The notes under the pieces: model-generated | Database searches by the model: none | What the model was told of the DNA's origin: nothing | Seen by the model: the letters and a program-made list of their open reading frames with translations, nothing else | Source: Seiridium cupressi | Taxonomy: Eukaryota > Ascomycota > Sordariomycetes > Amphisphaeriales > Sporocadaceae | Assembly (NCBI GenBank): GCA_036674765.1 | Contig: JARVKI010000101.1 | Span: forward strand, 1 to 64,000 | Reading direction: 5' to 3' | DNA length: 64,000 nucleotides | Part shown: positions 60,404-64,000 of the stretch, piece after piece | Position numbering within the stretch: position 1 is the first letter of the stretch | Layout: each line of letters begins with the position of its first letter | Program-made: the position numbers and the translations under genes

Positions 60404-61510
60404 GTAAGAACTGAGGCAGCCTCTGGGCAGTCTCCACAAATAAGGCAGCCCAAAAATATATGCTAATCACTGGAAGATTGACATGTGTCTGAACGAGACA
60501 CAGGCAAGCGAGTTGGGAGATAACCATGCCATCCATGTCTACAACAGCGATTGGATTTCAGCTCCTGGTTGTGAGTTGTAAAATACCCGAATTGGAACTA
60601 TTCGGACGGCTACTGATTAATGCTGAAGTAAATACGAAGAACGTATCCCGAGTCGCTCAATCTATAGGCTTGGTCATTGAACGACACTGAATGACAATGA
60701 TCTTAATATTCGAGTACGGGGCGCAAGGATTGAGCCTGTTGGTCAAGTGCATCAATGGGCTTGAACATGACCGCTTAACCTTCTTACCTCGGTGGCAACG
60801 GTCCTCCAAAGTCCAGCATGGTGTCTGTTGGTGACGTCTGATTACGAATGAGCTTGCTGCTACCTTCAAAGCTTCGAGTGGCGAGTATTTCCCTTTCAGA
60901 TACATATTATCAGGTGTCCAAATAGGTGGGTCTGGACGAATTGGTCACTGTACACCGAGCTATGGTGTATATATAGATCCGTGAGATCTCATCAGATAGA
61001 AGACCTCTGATGTAAGCAACTTAAAACCTATCTTCTCGTATCAGGCGCTGACACTGGAATCGAAATCGAAATCGAAAACAGAAATGAACATCCGTGCCGG
61101 GTCGTAGCCGTGAATCCCAATGGAGGGAAGCCTCACTTTTGGTGTGATGGAGAAATCGAGCTTATATGTCGACTGTCAGGTTTGTACGGGGATAAAATCC
61201 TCGTAGACTGGCGATACCTCTTGGGGTCCACTCTAGTAACTCCAAACAGTAACCGTACTCGCTGCCTCAGGATTCGCGTTTCCACTAAATCCGGGTAGTG
61301 TCGGGTTTTGCAGCAGTTCGGGCTGTCACCTGTGTCTTCCTGTAATTGGTACCGCAGCTAACTACGTTGTATCATGGAGCGGGATACAATGCAGCATTTC
61401 TTGAGATCTATTACCCTGATGCTCTCAAATATTGGGCTTACGGGCTTACGGGTTCCACAAAATGGTCATGATTGCCCTCTCCCAATCCCACCCAGGCGGC
61501 CCTCCGATGC
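60404..61510. other. Intergenic, possible tail of aminotransferase relic
   Basis: The first 170 bases may carry a decayed C-terminus of the aminotransferase (a KNIYANHWKIDMCLNE-like reading near 60450). The rest shows no gene. A short TCGAAA run lies near 61059-61078. Confidence 0.35.
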
Positions 61511-61616
61511 AACGGGTTTAGTTGAGGTGTAGATGACCGTTATACCAAAGTGATGTATTAGTTTGGTAATGATGTTATGGTTCAGACAATTGTTAGGTCC
61601 ACTATCCTCCCACCAG
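61511..61616. repeat. Dispersed repeat, copy 2 (partner at 12702-12808)
   Basis: Direct-orientation partner of 12702-12808, sharing TAGATGACC, TGTATTAG, GTTATGGTTCA and the end CCTCCCACCAG. It lies about 170 bases upstream of the truncated aldehyde dehydrogenase. The sequence after the shared end differs between the two copies, so 61616 looks like an element border. Confidence 0.55.
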
Positions 61617-61787
61617 GTTCATCCCTGGGCATAACGCATCCCAACGTGCAACATTACATATATAGGCTTCTATGACGGGTAAAAAGATCATAAAAGATCG
61701 TTAAGCTCCCGGTGCTAGGTGTTCGTCCATGTAGCTTCCTTAGCACAACTTGCCTGATACGCCAACTGTTAGTCCAAGCCGTTCGCC

Positions 61788-62732
61788 ATGATTGCAAACT
61801 ACGAAGCGGTCACCAAGGTCAGATGGTTGTTCATTGGACCCATCGCAGAAATTCCCAATCCACACAATCCTGCCACCGGTGCCATTATCACACACCTCTG
61901 CGCCAGTTCAGCTCAAGAAGTTGATGGTGCCGTTCAGGCCGCCGAAGTAGCTTATCAAACCATCTGGCGCTGGCTTCCGTCCTCCACACGTAGCGCATAC
62001 CTCTTTAAATGTGCCGATGCCCTTGAGCCCCACAAAAAAGAGTTGGCGGAACTATTGTGTATCAAGAACGGTAAATCGAAAGCTGATGCGCTACAGTTTG
62101 ACATCAACTTCTTGGTCAGCATTTTCCGCTATTTTGCATCGGTTTGCGACAAAGTCCTTGGGTATCTTGAGAAGGCGAAGCAGTCAAAGGCAACAATTGC
62201 TGCTCAGGGGCAGGTCAAAGCTGATCCGGCATGCAAAAACGGGTTTTTTGTGCCACCTACCTTGATCAAAGATGTTACACGAGACATGTCCCTCGCACAG
62301 GAGGAGATGTTTGGCGCCCTGGTCACAGTGATGCCGTTTGAAACCGAGGAGGAAGCCATCGCCATCGTGAATGAGTCAAAGTATGGATTGACCAGTATTA
62401 TCTTCAGCAGCAACCAAGAGAGGTGCTGGCGGTACTTAGAAAAGGTCGATGTCGGCATGGTGTGGGTCAACAACTATTTCCGTAATGTTCTCGGCACGCC
62501 CTTTGGCGGGGCCAAAGGATCGGGTTATAGTAGAGAGCATTGCATGGAAACGTTGCGAGAGTGGTCGAGGGCGAAAACAGTGAACCAACCAAGTGGATTT
62601 GGTGACATACCAAGCTGGAGGGCTATAAAGGATATTTTTGGGCAGCGCCAGAATGAGGTTGTTGTTCAAAAACAGATACATAGATACACCCTGTCCGCCT
62701 CTTCAGCCCCGTATCGTTATGTCACTATTTGA
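61788..62732 (+). pseudogene. Aldehyde dehydrogenase with catalytic core deleted
   Basis: An open ATG-to-stop frame of 314 aa that joins the two ends of an NAD(P)-dependent aldehyde dehydrogenase. N-terminal part: PHNPATGAIITHL, AAEVAYQTIWRWLPSSTRSAYLFK and FRYFASVCDKVLG. C-terminal part, directly after: YLEKAKQSKATI, GFFVPPTLIKDV, LAQEEMFGALVTVMPF, ESKYGLTSIIFS, GMVWVNNYF and TPFGGAKGSGYSREH. About 200 residues are missing between KVLG and YLEK. They should carry the cofactor Gly motif, the general-base Glu (E-L-G-G-K) and the nucleophile Cys (G-Q-x-C). No stops have accumulated. A catalytically dead but expressed protein is possible; loss of function by deletion is simpler. Full-length members are about 490 aa. 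Confidence 0.8.
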
Positions 62733-63320
62733 TCCTCACCAACTACGCTAGCGAATTATACAAGGCAGGCCGTAATCGCAGCATATAGTGATTGGGCTTC
62801 GCATACGGGAAGGACAAATTATAATGATTTCTATGGTAGGCATCATCTGTAATCGAATTGGGAACACAGTATTTTATATTTCCTATATGAGATTCTTTTG
62901 GAGATCATCGACGACTTTCAAGAAATCTGTTGCGTAATAACTAGTAGTTCTGCGTGATCCACCATACTTATAGTCATGCCGCCGGTTAGTCTTGCTGTAT
63001 CGAGCGAGTACCTAGGTGACTGAATCTCTAACACATAGTGACGATGAAAGCTTTTGCGGGCAGTATTTCTGAACAAAAGAATATCAATTAAGGCTAAGAA
63101 GTCCGTAACTATCCGAAGGGAGAGCACGAGGGTGCACAAACACCACCAGAAAAGCCAGAAGACAAAGGAAAGTTTTGAACGAGTGTTTTGAATACACCAT
63201 ACCCATCTCACTCAGGAAATCTCATGAAGTACACCATCATATTATGGTTGACCTAATCGAATCATGGCTGTCTCTTCGGCTTCCCCTCGTCAACAGCTAC
63301 GGGCACTACTTCCGTCACTA
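62733..63320. other. Intergenic between convergent genes
   Basis: 588 bases of 3' flanks for the aldehyde dehydrogenase remnant (plus) and the basic protein (minus). No feature recognised. Confidence 0.4.
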
Positions 63321-64000
63321 CTAAACCCCTGGATCGTCAGCCTTCCTACGTCCCCTCTTGGCCGGTGTCTTGCCAGGGGTTTTGGCAGCAGCTTTCGCTG
63401 ATGTCTTGGCAGGAGTCTTGGTCGGCTTCTTCTCATCTGTGCTCGCGTCTTCCTCGGCCTTCGTACGACCTCTCTTTGCCGGAGTCTTAGCTCGGGTTCT
63501 TGCAGACTTCATAATGACCGAACCAGCAGAGCTACCATCTTCGACAGTGGTATCAGTATTGCTCTCATCGCTGTCGTCTTCCTTGTATGCCACTCTCTTC
63601 GAGGTAGTCGTTCTCGAGCTCTTGCGTGTGGTTGTCGGTGGGATAGTAGTAACTTCTTCGACTGAAGGCGTCGCCGCGCCGGTGGCCGAGTGAATGTCAA
63701 GATCTGTTACAGGAAGAGCAGTCTTATTAAACTTGGCTTTGAGGGTTGCTTTTGGCTTTGGCTTTGTCGCGTTTTCTTGCTCCACGTCATCGTGAAGAGC
63801 TGGCGTAGTATTGCGGCTGCGAGTCTCAGGGCCATCAGCGAGGGTTGAACCTTTGCTAATAAGATGACCTCGCCTGATCCTCTTCAGTTGGCGGTCCGCT
63901 TCCGTAAAGCCGGTCGCCGATTCAAGTGTGGGCGTTCGAGATCGTTTCCTAAGGAAGCTCTCATCCAGCGGCGATTTGAAGCTTGCGGGCAGCGCTTTCA
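63321..64000 (-). CDS. Basic low-complexity, probably nuclear protein (C-terminal part)
   Basis: The minus-strand frame is open from the window edge to a stop at 63321, giving about 225 residues of a C-terminus; the start lies outside. It is rich in Lys, Thr, Ala and Pro, with AKTPAKRGR-type repeats (TPAKRGRTKA, KTPAKTSAKAAAKTPGKTPAKRGRRK is the region 63325-63420), Ser/Asp clusters (EDDSDESNTDTT) and KRSRTPTLES upstream. This resembles histone-H1-like or chromatin-associated tails with AT-hook-like RGR cores and probable nuclear localisation signals. No enzymatic domain is visible. Family unassigned. Confidence 0.6.
   Translation of the reverse strand, partial: KALPASFKSPLDESFLRKRSRTPTLESATGFTEADRQLKRIRRGHLISKGSTLADGPETRSRNTTPALHDDVEQENATKPKPKATLKAKFNKTALPVTDLDIHSATGAATPSVEEVTTIPPTTTRKSSRTTTSKRVAYKEDDSDESNTDTTVEDGSSAGSVIMKSARTRAKTPAKRGRTKAEEDASTDEKKPTKTPAKTSAKAAAKTPGKTPAKRGRRKADDPGV

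Overview
The window looks like nuclear DNA of a filamentous ascomycete (Pezizomycotina). The protein-coding genes carry short introns of about 45-70 bases with GT..AG borders and CTAAC-like branch sites. Typical fungal families are present: a Zn2Cys6 regulator, JEN-type and Dal5-type permeases, fungal ASST and 5-oxoprolinase. Balanced-composition gene tracts alternate sharply with AT-rich blocks in which CpA/TpG is almost gone, the footprint of repeat-induced point mutation (RIP). I recognised no rRNA, tRNA or CRISPR by eye. All calls come from reading the sequence and from family knowledge; no search was run.

Layout. 1-840: end of a RIP block. 1533-5976: an unrecognised coiled-coil gene (minus) divergent from an Hsp70-like ATPase (plus). 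7516-9170: JEN-type carboxylate transporter with four CreA-like motifs upstream. 9410-14515: decayed land with a possible relative of the first gene, a proline dehydrogenase relic, a truncated DUF3176-like relic and one copy of a dispersed repeat. 14516-27150: a 12.6-kb RIP block with a readable Ty3/gypsy reverse transcriptase relic and a candidate LTR pair. 27150-28771: an MFS pseudogene decaying into that block. 30885-39279: two housekeeping genes, proteasome subunit RPN2 (minus) and the mRNA-capping RNA triphosphatase (plus). 41824-42985: a GH43 glycosidase pseudogene with five in-frame stops, at least two of them consistent with RIP. 44637-46642: an arylsulfotransferase-like membrane protein.

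46798-59253 is a compact set that looks like a catabolic cluster: M20 amidohydrolase/peptidase, D-2-hydroxyacid dehydrogenase, Zn2Cys6 activator, Dal5-type permease and a 5-oxoprolinase (HyuA-HyuB fusion). It is followed by two broken enzymes, an aspartate aminotransferase and an aldehyde dehydrogenase, each missing its active-site core. My inference is import of a cyclic or N-acylated amino-acid derivative, ATP-driven ring opening, amide hydrolysis and further use of the resulting acid, with the downstream steps now lost. The window ends in the C-terminal part of a basic, low-complexity, probably nuclear protein.
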